Positions 34,720 through 47,847 of a stretch of 64,000 nucleotides of DNA are shown in pieces. The notes under the pieces were generated by a model that saw only the letters and a list, made by a program, of their open reading frames with translations, was not told the DNA's origin and did not search any database. Position 1 is the first letter of the stretch, and each line of letters opens with the position of its first letter. A program made the position numbers and the translations under genes. The stretch is from Polytrichum commune (lineage: Eukaryota > Streptophyta > Polytrichopsida > Polytrichales > Polytrichaceae): positions 36,796,440 to 36,860,439 of the forward strand of contig OX485807.1 in the NCBI GenBank assembly GCA_950295325.1, given 5' to 3'.

Positions 34720-34990
34720 TGATTTCCCCTTCCATATGGTCTAAGGTTTGGATTGCCCTACCTAAACCATCACAAATATGAGTTTGGAATATTTTGTATG
34801 TTATATTATATTGGTTCACATATTTCCCCTTCAATATGATCTATGGTTTGGATTGCCCTACCTAAACCATATTCATACAAGTTTTTGTGCGATAATATGA
34901 ATGTTTTAAGATTTCCCCTTCAACTTGGCCTAAGGTTTGGATTGCCCACCCTAAACAATCCCAAATATGAGTTATTAATGGGGTTCTTGT
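34720..34990 (+). repeat. Three-copy repeat, unit about 90-100 bp, with GGTTTGG...CCTAAACC arms
   Basis: ATTTCCCCTTC starts near 34722, 34822 and 34911, each followed by AAGGTTTGGATTGCCC and CTAAAC. The GGTTTGG/CCTAAACC arms make a looser inverted repeat reminiscent of the palindrome upstream, just past the end of exon F. Confidence 0.75.
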
Positions 34991-37195
34991 TCTAAACACC
35001 CGCTTCAAAGTGTTCGCATCTTACAACTTTCTCCAATATGTGTTCCATTTATCCTTGTTCTTATTTTTGTGAATGTCTCAAAATGCCCAAAAAGTCTCAA
35101 TTTAACGAATATAGTGTTCAATATGAAAAACTTTATATAGCACAATGTAACTCCAAATAGTAAGCGATACTAAATACCATACACAATGTAGTGGTATTGA
35201 TTCACGATGAGGATTGGGCGATGCAGAATCACATAAGGTATGTGGGAGGGCCTCAATATGTGAACTAGTTTATTTTCAAGATGGGCATAATTCAGTACAT
35301 AAGTGGACATGCTTTACCTTTATTCGAGTGGTATATACTTGTAGGGTTTGTATTACAAAATGAGATGTGTTCTGTTGGGGGCTAATGTCATCGCTTTAAA
35401 AAGAAAAACAGTCTTCATTATGACCTGTTACAACAATACTTGCATTTGAACTATTGTTTTGGAACTTGAAATGATAGATTGTGTGATTCGGCAATTGCTA
35501 CTTACCAGACGAGACGATTCCCAATTTGCTTCGACATTCAAATTTCTATATGAAGTTCTAAGTGCCCACAATAAAACCATGCCTTGATTAGTTTTGGGCG
35601 ATTCCCCACCCCCAATCTCGCCCCCATGGAGAAAAAAGATTATCACATATGAGTGTACCTCTCATTCATTTAACATAAAAACTTGACCCCCTGTAAGATT
35701 GTGCCCAATGCCTCTCGTATGACATTAGACAAACTTTGGGTCTTTAACGCTAATTCCGGCGCGAAATCTACTCTGGGCTCCATAGTATTTCAAGGCCTCT
35801 ATGTTGGATGAATGGGAGGTGTGCTCGTATGTGGCAATTCACCCACCCTCATCCCCATCAGTGTCCAGGGAGAATTTCGGCCATAGTCAGGCGAAATCTC
35901 AGTGTTTCCAAGTCCGGCCGGTCATGTGTTGACATCTTTCAGTTTTCTTTGTTGAAAGCGGGGTATATTTTATGAATTCCTCTAAAATGATGGGTAATTT
36001 TCCTGAAGTTTTGAGCTTCAACTGGTTATTTCTCCAACTCAATCGGTTCATTTGTAACTAGCAGCCGGTTCTCCACGTTCATTGATCCCCACCCCCCACA
36101 GGCAGTTAAAAGTGGAAGCATTCCCTGGACACTTGGGCACAAGTCTACCTCCATGCATTCTGGTAACAATAGAAATTTGAGAAACAATTACATGCAAAAC
36201 CAACTCGGTCAGTCGTCGGGGGGGGGTGCACATCCATTTCTTTAAATTGGAGGCGCATAGTTTTCCAATAAATCCAATATGTATTTTTTTTTTTAAAAAA
36301 TTTTAACAATTTTTTTTATGAGACAAAAGGCCAACAAGCCAATGTCAAAAACTTGAAACCAAGAAAGAAAACGCGCCCACTTTGAGGGGAGGCGGGACCC
36401 CTTGGACGCGAAACAACACCACATAAAAGGTAATTAGCAACATCTGCCCCAACCAAGGACAACCCACCAGACCCACCAAACCAAGGACAACCCCCATACC
36501 ACCAAGACAACCCTTCACAAGGAACTAGACATCCTACCTATGTTGTTGTTATCAATTCCACTCAATATGTAAATTATTCCTACTACAATAGACATTTCTA
36601 ACACTTCCTCGAACAAAGCCATAGCAGAAAAACTAGAACTTATAACATGTTCAAGCTACTAATCATGATTTGCTTAATCACCCGCTTCCACACAGCCATG
36701 CGATGTTTGACCCGGTGCTGCATCCATAAAGAGTAAATTCAAGGAGATCGTCAATGAGTGAAATTCCCTACCTGTTCACGACACGAGGAGTGCTGACTAG
36801 GCAACCCTGCCTCCCATCGCGTATTTATAACCTCGGCAAGACGATCACCATTGCAGTTGTGGATCGCACAATTTTGGTTTACAACTCCGCCATCTGAAGC
36901 CAAGCACTGTTGTACATTTGTACCGGAAAACTGTTTTGGCTCTAGAAAACCCGACAAACATTTATTGCTGCTGTGTTTGGATCCTCTGGCATAGCCTGTC
37001 CAAAGTTCGAGCAGCAGAGACAACGATTGACATTAGTTAACTTCACATCTGATCAGGTCGACTTGAGTCGAGGCATTAGAGTTCAGCAAGTGGATGCATC
37101 GAGTTCTTTGATTGAGGAGCTGCTGGAGTACTGGCAAACTCAGTGTCTAGAGGTTTTGATCTCTGATTCTGACAAGGTGTAGATTAAGCACCGAA
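34991..37195. other. Gene-free stretch between the composite gene and the first oxidase
   Basis: It holds a fragment of the TA-flanked MITE family near 35145-35205 (CTCCAAATAGTAAGCGATACTAAATACC), dispersed repeat R1 at 35865-36085, and an A/T-tract region near 36280-36325. The final 500 bp before 37196 must contain the oxidase promoter, but I see no firm core element. Confidence 0.5.
35865..36085 (+). repeat. Dispersed repeat family R1, copy 2
   Basis: Matches 17119-17340 and the other R1 copies (GTCCAGGGAGAATTTCGGCC, CATGTGTTGACATCTTTCAG, AATGATGGGTAATTTTCCT, GGTTCATTTGTAACTAGC). Confidence 0.75.
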
Positions 37196-39161
37196 ATGAT
37201 GAGAATGGCTGGGGGTAAGAAGACCCTGGTAGGCTTCCTCACACTTGTGCAGTGGTTCATGTCGACTCTGGTTGTGGTGAGAGGGCAGGGCACATGGCAA
37301 GTCCTCAACAACAATGTTGGTATTGCTGCCATGCATTGTGCTCTCACTCACTACGACACGGCCATCATGCTCGACCGGACCAACATTGGGCCGTCGCAAA
37401 TCGCATTGCCAGGGGGGAGATGCCGCAACAATCCTCAGGACCTCGTGCTCAAGCACGATTGCACGGCTCACTCTGTCATGTACACACCCGGACTCAACAG
37501 TAATCGCGCTTTGTTCATCTACACAGACACTTGGTGCTCCTCGGGGCAGTTCATGGCCGATGGCACCATGGTGCAGACTGGAGGCTGGAGAGATGGCAAC
37601 TTCAAGATCAGGACGCTAGCTCCCTGCCCGACTGGTGGAAATTGCGACTGGGTGGAGACGAATGTGCCGTTGGCGAAAGGAAGGTGGTATGCCTCCAACC
37701 AGGTTCTTCCTGGAGGCAACCGCCAAATTGTGGTGGGCGGGATAGGCGAGCCAAATTACGAGTTTGTGCCCAAGAGGGCAGCGGGAGAGGGGGCGTTCGG
37801 GTTGGGGGTGCTTAACGGGGCCGACAATCTGTACCCCTTCGTCTACCTTTTGCCCACAGGAGAAATTTTTATCTTTTCGAATAGGAACGCTGTTGCCCTC
37901 AACTACAACACCGGCGTGGTGACGAGGAATTACCCTGCCATCCCCGGCAACCCCCGAAACTACCCCTCCGCAGGGTCTGCCGCCATGCTCCCACTGACAT
38001 GGCAGACTGGATTCGGGAGAGCAGAGATCATGGTGTGCGGAGGAGCGACGGCCCATAACCCAGGGGCAGCCGCATCCGCGAGCTGCGGGAGACTCGTGGC
38101 GACGGGGGCCGGGGGAGGTTGGGCGATGGAGAACATGCCCATCCGTCGAAATATGGGAGAAATGCTCAACACACCCGACGGCAACATCATGATCATCAAC
38201 GGAGCGCAAAACGGGTACCAAGGATGGGGATTGGCCAATAATCCTGCTCTCAACCCAGTGAAGTACGCCCCAGGCGCGGCTGCTGGAACGCGGTTCCAGG
38301 TGCTCGCTAGGACCGGCATTGCGAGGATGTACCACTCCACCGCCAATCTGCTGACCGACGGGCGGATCATGGTGGCCGGAAGCAACACCCACCAATTCTA
38401 CACTTTCAGCGGCCCATTCCCTACGCAGCTCCGAGTGGAAGCCTTCTCGCCACCCTACCTTGGTGCCAAGTAAGTGGTTTATAAAATTTGCAATTTGGAT
38501 AGAGTCCCGGGATCCGCCATGGTCTACTATGTTCTGAGATGACCACTTCGAGGAGGCAGAACTAATCAGTACACCCAATCGTCGTATAAACATGGATTTA
38601 TTCTTTTCCAGATGAAAGCAGTGTACATCTTGAAGTATGTCTGGCTCGTAGATAGTTGATATGAAATACAGCCTTGTAGTTTACACGGGCTTTGTGTAGT
38701 GACTTTAATAATGACAGATTCGGACACAACTGTGCGTGCTAGTAATGTTTGGAGGTGCCACTATAAATCGACTATAAATTCGACACTCTGTTTTGGATCA
38801 CTTGTACTGACCTGATTGTCATTAAATGTTCCTTTGCAGTTTCAACAACGTGAGACCCAGAATCACTGGCGTGCCCGCGCGGTTCGGATACAATCAGGTG
38901 TTCACCGTGACATTCGTGGTGGGCGCCAGAGTGGGCGGCGTGGGAGTGAACTTGAATAGCGCGCCTTATTCCACACATTCCTTCTCGCAAGGCCAAAGGC
39001 AACTCAGTCTCAAGACTTCGGTGCCTGTTAAGGCAGGCGGAGGGTGGTCGTGCCAGGTCACAGCTCCTCCCAATGCCAACGTTGCTCCTCAACAATACTA
39101 CATCTTCTTCCTCGTTCAGAACGGCATTCCTGCAAGGGGCACCTGGGTGCATATGGGCTAA
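37196..39161 (+). CDS. GLOX: Glyoxal/aldehyde oxidase (copper radical oxidase, AA5_1 type), copy 1
   Basis: Secreted copper radical oxidase that converts aldehydes to carboxylic acids and releases hydrogen peroxide at the cell surface or wall. Exons 37196-38469 and 38840-39161 (intron 370 bp, GT-AG, phase 2) give 531 residues, a usual length. Residues 1 to about 31 are a signal peptide with hydrophobic core FLTLVQWFMSTLVVV. The beta-propeller domain follows; the C-terminal immunoglobulin-like domain is in exon 2. Copper and radical residues are visible: Cys114 (TWCSSG) and Tyr165 (GRWYAS) for the thioether radical pair, Tyr379-His380 (RMYHS), and His471 (STHSFSQGQR). The start is the first ATG; a second Met at residue 2 and one at 4 are possible. 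It lies tail to tail with a near-identical copy at 51.2-53.1 kb. It appears intact. Confidence 0.96.
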
Positions 39162-40450
39162 ACCCCAAAACCACCCAAGTTATATGTTTCTGTACAATAG
39201 CAATCTTAGTATTTGATTAGTTGGGGATGCGATAACAGCATTACCAAGATCCTTGGGTTGCTGTGCTCCCAATCTCCACCATTAAAGGTTTGTCTACCAC
39301 ATGGTGGGATTGGGGCTCAAGAATTTAATGTGCGCACTGCATTGAACATTGAAAATTCGATGCAAGTACGCATTTTCCTTCCAGGGAAGACGCATTGCAG
39401 GGTTTAGTATGCTTTCCTGGGTGGAAAACAGATGTACAATGGACAGGATCGATCGAGGTAACTTTGTAATAGAGGATGGAGGTCAACTATATGCAAACTG
39501 GGTTAATTCAGTGGGCTTATTGATGGGACCATTGAATGATATACACATGAGCGGCTACTCAATGCTGTATGTAGAGTACTTACTATTGGATGTAGAGGCT
39601 ATGCGGCTAGTGCTAAAGATATGTATGTTTTATCAACAGCAGCGTCATTGTAAGCCAGAGTAGGTTTGGTGGGTGAGCTGGTAGCTTGCAAAAATAATGA
39701 ACAGAGGATGCTAAATGCGTAGATAAAGCGTAGATGAGTTCTAGACACTCATGTTAAATGAATAAAGGATAGCTTGCCCCTCTTGTGTTTCTGCCAAAAC
39801 GGTTTATGAATAAAAGCAGAATTTCATTCAAAATTTCTGAGTGCCTGTGGGGTTTCCGAACCCGGATTTGTGCACCCATGACAATGCAGTCTGGCCTGTA
39901 ATCTGGGAAAGTTGTCACTTATTGAAACATGTGCAAGTGCAGACAAGGAATAGTTTCCCTTGTCAAAGGACAGAATCTGGTTGTTGTCGCCACCCCAGTG
40001 GATTCCGATGTTCAAAACTTGAATGATGACTGATATAAGTCAGTCATAGGATTGCTTGTGAAACTCTGTACTAAGTTACAAGACTATGTAAAGTGGGTAA
40101 CCCTTGGCCAGAAAATATTTAGCCCACAACAACTCTGATATAAGATAACTTTGTGATCCAATTGAAACAAACGAAGCTTGAATTTGAGCAGCATGGCTAT
40201 CTCACCTACACAACAAACATATCCAATGGTAATAGATGCTAACTTTTGAGAGGAATATGCTCAAGCATGCATTACTGTCGAGGGTCCACTTACATCATCA
40301 AATCTCTTGAGGGCTTTGTGCAGCCTACCCCAAAACCAGAAACAAATTTCAGATTTGGTTTCAAGAGAGGAATTGTGATTAAAGTAAAATCATTTCAAAG
40401 GGAATGGGAAATCAACTGACGAGTCACAAGTGTTGCAAAGTGTGACAATA
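39162..40450 (+). repeat. Shared 3' flank of the duplicated oxidase (left arm)
   Basis: The sequence after the stop codon continues to match, inverted, 49960-51155. Examples are GGGATGCGATAACAGCATTACC, GAACATTGAAAATTCGATG, GCCAAAACGGTTTATGAATAAA, and ACCAGAAACAAATTTCAGATTTGG near 40335. The similarity weakens in patches and stops before the hAT-like element. The oxidase transcript end lies within it. Confidence 0.85.
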
Positions 40451-41254
40451 AATTGGCAATGGTGCATGTACAATAATATTGTACCTCGTGCTTATTATGT
40501 TATTGCCCTAAGTGATTATGTACAAAACAACCCTATTTTTTTGTTTTTGTGGAAATTGATCATCTGGCTACAGCTTAAGGACTACGTTTTTCAATACCGG
40601 TGATTATGATGAGTTCGAAGCTAAATTGTTTGGCAACAATGCTCACAAAATTTCATACATTTGGCTACTAACATAAACAATATGTGGAATAATGTTGGCA
40701 ATGGTCTTTATTGAAATATAGTTAAAAGCAGGCGACAATTTGCCATGCACAAATGTAATCTGGCTACTACTAAAATCCGTGCCTAGTAAAATGGCAATTA
40801 ATTGTTGTTTGAAATAGTCATATGGCAAGTAATTACTTTCATGTGGTCATATGGCATCTAATCTAAATCTTGACGAGCAATACATCAACCACATTCAATC
40901 TACACGCCCTATCTACCTGCAAAACAACAAACAAACACACACTCTGATGTTGAAATGAGTTCAAAATGTGTAAAACAACAAAGAGTATAAGGGGTTTAAG
41001 TCAACCCTTATTTTAGGTGAATTTTAGCCAGAAAATGATAAAAATTTGAAGAAGGTGGCACTTGTATGTTAATAAATGGGATGGAATGAGGCCTAACTCG
41101 CGAAATTCCATCCATTGAGCGTGGCCATGATGCCATACCCCACCAGTCCTAGCACTGAGTGGTGCCAACTCTTACTTGCCAGATTGTACCTGCAAAACAA
41201 CATACAAACACACACTTCGATGCTATGCTTGGAAGATGTGCATTTTTGAGGATT

Positions 41255-44200
41255 CTATGTAGAAAAGCCATAGCGGCCATGGACATCTACAACATTTGTC
41301 CAACTATCAAAGACTAAATCATAAGGGAAATTGTATAGGGTATATATGTTTTGGCTATACATGCCAACCACTATACGAAGGTGGGGGTCAAGAGAGTTGC
41401 AAAGCTTGGTCTTCAGGAAAGACACGGATGAGAATACAAGCTCATCTTCCACACTTCCGATCACGTGGACCAACATTATTTTTGCGAGCTTCAGATACTT
41501 TGGGAACTCATGTAGAAGCACCCTAAATGCACAAATGGTGTGCAATATTTGAGTGACAGGGTTGATGTCATAAGGAGTTTCCATGGCAACAGAGGCGTTA
41601 CTCTTCATCGCAATCTTGAAGAAACCTTGCGGGGAATCCAATGACCAGAAATAACTTCCTTATGAATCCCTATTCCAATCACTATGACATTGCAATACCA
41701 ATTCTTCATAGTGTCTAGGTGCTTTGCAAAGGTGAATTTTGCGTCTAGTTGCAACCAATACTATGGGTAGATGATGCCAAGTGCATCCAAAACTGCGTGC
41801 TCAAGAAAATTGCGTTGGAACTCTTGTATGAGTTGGGCGGCAACCCTTGTCACAACAACATAACAATGTAGTTAAGATAAGCATGCAAGTAATCTGTACA
41901 TGCAAACAACCAAATGGACTGAGTGGGGTAGGGCGAGGATACCTAAGCATTGAGTTTTCATATCCTCCACAATTGTTGCAAATGCCTCATGAGTGATGGC
42001 TCCATTCTGCTCGTCTCTTCATTCCTACGTTTGGCATACAAGTTGTTGTCATTGACAATAAAGGCGAGATGCTCTACATCGAAATTTAAATTAAACATGG
42101 TTGGGCTCTCTGGATCATTCAACACCCAACGGGTGTGAATGTGGTCATGGGTGCCTTTGATGATGCTCTTGAAAACAAAGAACTCATCAATAGTAAAAGC
42201 ACGTGAGTGGCAATTGTACATGCTATACAATTGCCCCTCGCACACTTTCACTGCATCTATGAAGTCGCAAATGAATACATCGTGTTTTCGGGAGAAAGTG
42301 ATGAAGGAATCCAAGGACTCAATGAAGGGCACCAAGGCTACCATCCCCAGGAGGCACGTTGGGTCGCACAACACATCAAGGAGAGCCTACACACATGCAC
42401 GAGCATTAAACATCAGAAAGTAGCACAAGGATGGCAATGAAAGTGAACTAAAAAACATGACAAACACAATATTCATTAAAATAAGAGTTTTCCAGTGAAT
42501 TGAGAGTACATAAAGAAAATTATTAATCCAAGAATGAAATGAAAACCACTGGAAAGTTGTAGAGTACAAGTAAAAAAATAACATTTGATTTTCCACCATA
42601 AATTCCGTCGTAGTTTCCATTAAAATGAGAGTATGTTAAGCTGGGAAATCAACTCATTAAGGTCAACTCAACCTAAATTGACAACATGTTGTCCTCATTT
42701 AGGTCGACTCAACCTAAATTGACTAACATAATTGTCCTCATTTAGGTCGACTCAACCTAAATTGACAACATAATGTCCTCATTTAGGTCGACTCAACCTA
42801 AATTGACAAAATATTGTCCTCATTTAGGTCGACTAAACCTAAATTGACAGCATCATGTCCTCATTTAGGTCGACTCAACCTAAATGAGTCGATTTCCCAG
42901 CTTAACATACTCTCATTTTAATGGAAACTACACGTTTGAAGTATAATCTAGTATTTATCAACCTAACATGACTTTTAGGTGTCCAAATGGCCAATATTAT
43001 TTTGAGAGGATCCCACTCTCTCAAAATATTGAATATCGTGTTGACATAATTTTTTCTAAAAGTCAGAAGGGGACAAGCAAGTTACTTGCGCGGATCTCTC
43101 CTTGGAATTGTTTTCCACCTTATCTTTGCTAAGAGAACCATGTACTCTTGTGTAATGCGTCTCAAAGGTTCAATCAAAGAGACCCATCTAGTCTTCACGT
43201 TTTTCAAGAGTTTCAACCCCTTTGTTTCCATCAATTCAACAAGTTTAACGAATTCAAGATGTCTCTTTGGCGAATGCTTGAAATAAGCATGAGAGCTCTT
43301 CAATAAACCCTCGATACGGCTCATAATATCAAGTTGAGACAAGGTTTTGAAGGCTAGGTTATAGCAATGGGCCATACAATGCACACCGAGTGCGAATGGA
43401 GCATACTTAGTTTGAATTTGCAATGTGACTCCCGTTTTTGGACCCTAGAAAGCCCTAACGCCATCTACACTGAATCACAACAAGATTTTTGTCATTGGAA
43501 GCCTCTCCATTTCAGCAGCACCTCTCAAGGCATCTATGGTCACCTAGGTTATGTTGTCTAAGCTAGATCCTTCCACAACCTTGTGAAGTGAGATCAAATA
43601 GGGAACATGCCTCCAATTTTGGACCACATAGGCATGGATAGATATCCATGACCCATTATCAATGATGCTAACTTCATCACATGTGATTACCACATAGTTA
43701 GCACCAGCAAGACCCTCAAAATGGCAGTCCTCACTTCAAAATACATAAACTTAGCCATTATCCAACCAGAGTGTCTGACCAATGCATCATAGGGAAGTTT
43801 GGCACATTCAGAAACTTGTACAGTCCTACCCTACTCTCATACTCCAACATAGGACAACCATCAAACAAAACATGGAACATGGTTGCAAACTGGACAATTT
43901 TCTTCTCCTTTTCTAACCTATTGGATTGATTCATCTCTTGCAGCATAGGATCAGGAGCCCTTGCATTGAACAAAGCCACATTCTTCTTGTGGTTTGAGTT
44001 CGTAGCCATATACCAATTTTTTTTTCACATTATAGGCCAACATTTTTTACTGGCCTTACGCCTACTCTCATGTTTCTTGAGTGTATCCTACTTAGGATGC
44101 ATCGACCTCTCTGTCCTCTCCATAATAGAGCACACTGTGCACTTCACCATGTGCAACCTACCATTGTTGGTTATTATACCCTCTGCCCATGGAAGTTTAC

Positions 44201-44748
44201 ACATCCACTCCAACTAAAACTTTCGGATCGGATCATAGTTTTTCCTTTGCTTCTTCTTAAGGGCTAGACTCTCAACACCTTCATCAGACTCCTCATCAAA
44301 GTCAGGGGCACTAACCTCTTGGAGATCATTGGTCGTTACTGCACCTCCATCCTTTGAAATGCTAGAGTTGGTGATGAAGCCTACATGACCTCCATGATGA
44401 GCATCTGAGGACAATGCCGCCCACAATAGCGGCAGAGTCACCCAGTGGCTTTGCAACCACATGCTGCATGAACTCCGATGTAGTTTCATTGGAAGCATCA
44501 GAACCCAGGGTAGAACTGGGGAGCGGCATGTTGTTGTAGACAAACTCCAGAGGCCTGGCACTGCTTGGGTTGCGGGACGATGAGTAATACAATAGGGTGT
44601 TATGGCGATGTTGAAGCTTCATCCGACCTCTCTCCACCTTCGCACTAGCCGCACTTGCCCGCATTGCTTCGTCCTCTACAAAGAAAAACTCTGCGGGAGA
44701 GCCACCAATGTCAGCCATCCTCACAAGTGTGCACAACCATCCCAACAC
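41255..44748 (-). pseudogene. hAT-type transposase pseudogene
   Basis: Five frame-shifted blocks, in order, match the plant hAT-like transposases that carry HCMAHRTNL and SPKRHLEF motifs. The RNase-H-like catalytic core is split among the blocks at 43.8, 43.2 and 42.2 kb, and the C-terminal hAT dimerisation region is at 41.3-41.6 kb. At least one break is a foldback insertion. It would have produced a nuclear DNA-binding cut-and-paste enzyme of about 800 residues; this copy cannot. Confidence 0.78.
42610..42931. mobile_element. Foldback element with 49-bp TIRs and an internal TTTAGGTCGAC repeat
   Basis: The left end GTAGTTTCCATTAAAATGAG continues for about 49 bp and is repeated inverted at the right end almost perfectly. 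The interior is five to six tandem units of 40-43 bp, each with TTTAGGTCGACTCAACCTAAA, itself an inverted repeat, plus ATTGACAACATAATGTCCTC. It sits inside the hAT transposase pseudogene, so it inserted later. Confidence 0.9.
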
Positions 44749-45105
44749 CCCATATTGTTAGTCCCAGATGATAGAAGAAAACCCACAAATCACCAAGAAA
44801 CCATGTGAGCAAACACCAAGAGCAACAAAGTGGTTGTGTATCACAAAAATGGAAGTGGACATGTTATACTAAACCAAAACAACAAGCAATTTTTATTGCA
44901 AAAAAACACATCAACCCATGCGATTACAACAATTCAATTAACAAAACAAATTGTAATGGAAATTGTAGTTGGGCTTCAATACGATGTGATGTGCAAGGGG
45001 TGAGGCATTGAAGGATACTTTAAGCAAAGCTCAATAGTTGCATGAGTGATTGTAACTAGCAACTCACATTGAAGGATGAGGGAGTAAATGGCAACAACAA
45101 CGTTA

Positions 45106-46920
45106 CAACCATTACTAGCTTCTCTTAACTATCTTGACCTGTTTTCAATTTTGGCAAGGGTCACGAGCATTAACCTTGCACATCCCACACACGTCCATGA
45201 TTAGCTCCCCATATCGCAAACCTCCAAACTCATGGCTTGGTCACCAAACCCTCCTACACATGCATTCTCTTTTTAGTAGGTAGCCAATGATTAAATGTGG
45301 ATTTCCATCCAATAGTATGAAAGTTCAATCTTTCGTTGATCATCGTGTTGCTAGAGCAACACTATAACAACCCGAACTATACTAAGCAACTATGTCTCCA
45401 TGTTGGGCCAACGCTCATGGAAGGCATGTCATTCGGCCTCAGGTGGGTTCGGTCAACCACGCAGCCTCACCCACATAAGCCTTTAGGACTTTTGGCAAGG
45501 CTCCTACCCCACTGTCAAGAAACCTTTTGTCTCTTTTCTAAGAGTTGGGGCCAAGTAGACATTTTTCCTAAGCTACTCGGATAAGAAGCCCCCAACATCT
45601 TCAAACCTCCATAACTTTGTTGCATGATCTTTGTTTTTATCAAGGAACCACTTCATCGACATCTATATTTTTTGTAGATGCCGATAGACCCCTCACTTGC
45701 TCCATTCACGCAAACATTAAGGATGTTATGGCTGTTCTAACCTAGATAGTCCCGGGAGCCACTCCCAAGTCATTGTTGTCCTTAGGCAACGCCCAACTCA
45801 AATTACCATATCTCCTAGCTTACACCTCCAATTGAGGTGTTGATGAACATTCTAAAATCCGGATATTGTAAGCGAACCAATGCTCATGGCCTTATCCTCA
45901 TTATTTTTAGTCTTCGTAGATGAAAGGTATTTCCAATGCCCAGGGCCCTCCTCCACATTAGGATCACTTGGACCCTTTTACCAATGGTGTCACAACCCTT
46001 GCTAGTGTCCTTTAATTATCTTGACCATTTGTCATTTCTAACAAGGTCATAAACGCTAACCCTTCACATTCTACCATGTAAATGGTTAGCTCCCCATACT
46101 GCGGACCTCTTTAACTCATAGGTGAAGGACCGACCCTCCTACACTTACATTTGGAAATCTTCCCTTCATTGGTAATCAATGATTAGATGTGAACTTGCAT
46201 CCATGAAAGTTCAATCTTAAGTTAATCATTATGTTGTTGGAGCAACAATATAACAACCCAAACCATATTAGACAACTATGCCCCCATGTTGGGCCAATGC
46301 CTATGGAAGCCGTGTCGTTTGGCCTTGGGTGGGTTTGATCAGCTACACCACCTCACCCATATAAGCCTATCCTATTGTCAAAAAACATTTCAACTTTCTT
46401 CTAAGAATTGGGGCCAAGTAGACATTTTTCCTTAGCCGCTTAGAGTAAGAGCCCCCAACAACTTCATACCACCATAACTTCTTTCCATGATCTCTGATGC
46501 TACCAAATGACCACTCTATCAGCATCTAATCTTTGCGTAGATGCCAATGAACCTCTCACTTGCCCCATTAAGGTAAGTATTGATAAAGTTATGATTATTC
46601 AAACTTAGACAATTTTGGGCGTCACTGTTGTCCCTAAGTAGCGTCCCATTCAAATTGCCATATCTTCTAGTTCACACCTCCGATTGAGATACTCTTGAGC
46701 ATTCTAGAGTTCAAATGTCAAAAGCTACTCATAGCCCATGGTTTGACCCTCATTACTCCTAGTCTCCGTGGGTGGGAGGCGTTCCCAATGCCCGGGGCCC
46801 TCACTCACACTAGGATCACTTGCACCCTCTCACCAATGGCACCACAAGTCCCGGGTGTCACTCCAAGGTCCCCCTTGTGCCCATGGTGTTCTGGGCACTC
46901 CTTATGTAGAGGTGCGCGAC
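45106..46920 (-). repeat. Tandem duplication, unit about 880 bp, inside the hAT-like element
   Basis: Two diverged direct copies (about 45106-45989 and 45990-46839) plus a partial third start. Shared words include TCTTGACC near their starts, GATTAGCTCCCCATA/GGTTAGCTCCCCATAC, CATGTTGGGCCAA, GGGGCCAAGTAGACATTTTTCC and CCATATCTYCTAG. A single inverted relative is at 14275-14690. No coding frame is conserved. Confidence 0.85.
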
Positions 46921-47847
46921 AGATAAAAAACGATGAAGGAGGAAGAACACAAGCGACGAAGAACGATGAAGGAGGGAGATCTAGGCGACTACTAAACCCT
47001 ACACAACGGTTAGTGGCGACGAGGTGGAGGCGAGGCGTCGGAAGGCGGCAAGAGGGAGATGTCTTCCTGGTAGGAGGCTGTGAATGTACACCAAATCCAA
47101 TTGGATTCGGTAGGTAGTAGCAGCTAGCGCCACTCAGTGCAAGGACTGGTGGAATATGGCATCATGACCACGGTCAATGGATAGAATTTGGCAATTTAGG
47201 CCTCATTCTATCCCATTTATTAACGGGTAGGTGTCACCTACCCCATTTTTTTTAATCATTTTTTGGCTTAAATTCGCCTAAAAAAAGGGTTTGTCCTAAA
47301 CACAGTAATTGCACTCACCGAGTGACAAGCTCTAAGGGCCACTTCAGACACGGGACTTAGAGCCCATGACCATTACACTTCAAGCACTCTCATTGGTGGA
47401 AAAGGCAAAGCTAGTCCAAGTTTGCTTCACACTATGCTTGAGGGACCAACTGAGTATGTGAATGCAAGATGGATGTAAAGTCTAGATGGATTCCTACATG
47501 GCATCAAATGGATCATGTTTCATGGTCACTTGGATTATTTTCAAAACCCACCTCTTGAACGTGGGCCTAACATAAAACCAGGAGACCATGCCACTCCCAA
47601 ATCTCACAACCATTGAATTATTTTATTTTATCATGAGTAAGGACCCGCATTAATAGAAATTCATTGAATTAGCATTTGGTTGAGGGTCCAGTCACATATG
47701 GCTTCACACTACACTTGAAGGTCCGTGACCACACTACATGCTTGTGGAGGTGTGTTGGGACAGCCTTTGGACACTTTCTGTTGGGCTCTCACAATTTCAT
47801 GGTCACAACTCTTGGCTCATGTGTGAAGTGGCCCTAAGCAGTGTCCG

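Larger units (their letters stand above)
40993..47302 (-). mobile_element. hAT-like DNA transposon with long TIRs, about 6.3 kb, decayed
   Basis: Ends of about 180 bp are inverted copies of each other: the left begins GTTTAAGTCAACCC, the right (inverted) GTTTAGGACAAACCC, and both share AATAAATGGGATRGAATGAGGCCTAA and CATTGASCGTGG.CATGATGCCAT. Internally, on the minus strand, transposase pieces occur in order: an N-terminal part (44748-44214), a BED-finger-like stretch (near 44100), 44009-43758 (KIVQFATMFHVLF..), 43423-43082 (HCMAHCYNLAFKTL, SPKRHLEFVKLVELMETKG, LKNVKTRW), 42374-41958, and a C-terminal dimerisation-like part (41641-41255, FPKYLKLAKIMLVHVIGSVEDELVFSS). The frame is interrupted by stops, frameshifts and a foldback insertion at 42610-42931. 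An 8-bp target duplication is not clear. Confidence 0.82.

Noticed and set aside
37616-38593. Long minus-strand open frame (325 codons) opposite the first oxidase, and the 320-codon counterpart at 51892-52854
   Set aside because: Shadows of the GC-rich oxidase exon; they do not correspond to any known protein.
46695-47117. 140-codon plus-strand open frame in the hAT-like element
   Set aside because: Covered by the tandem repeat and its single relative at 14.3 kb; runs opposite to the transposase and shows no domain.
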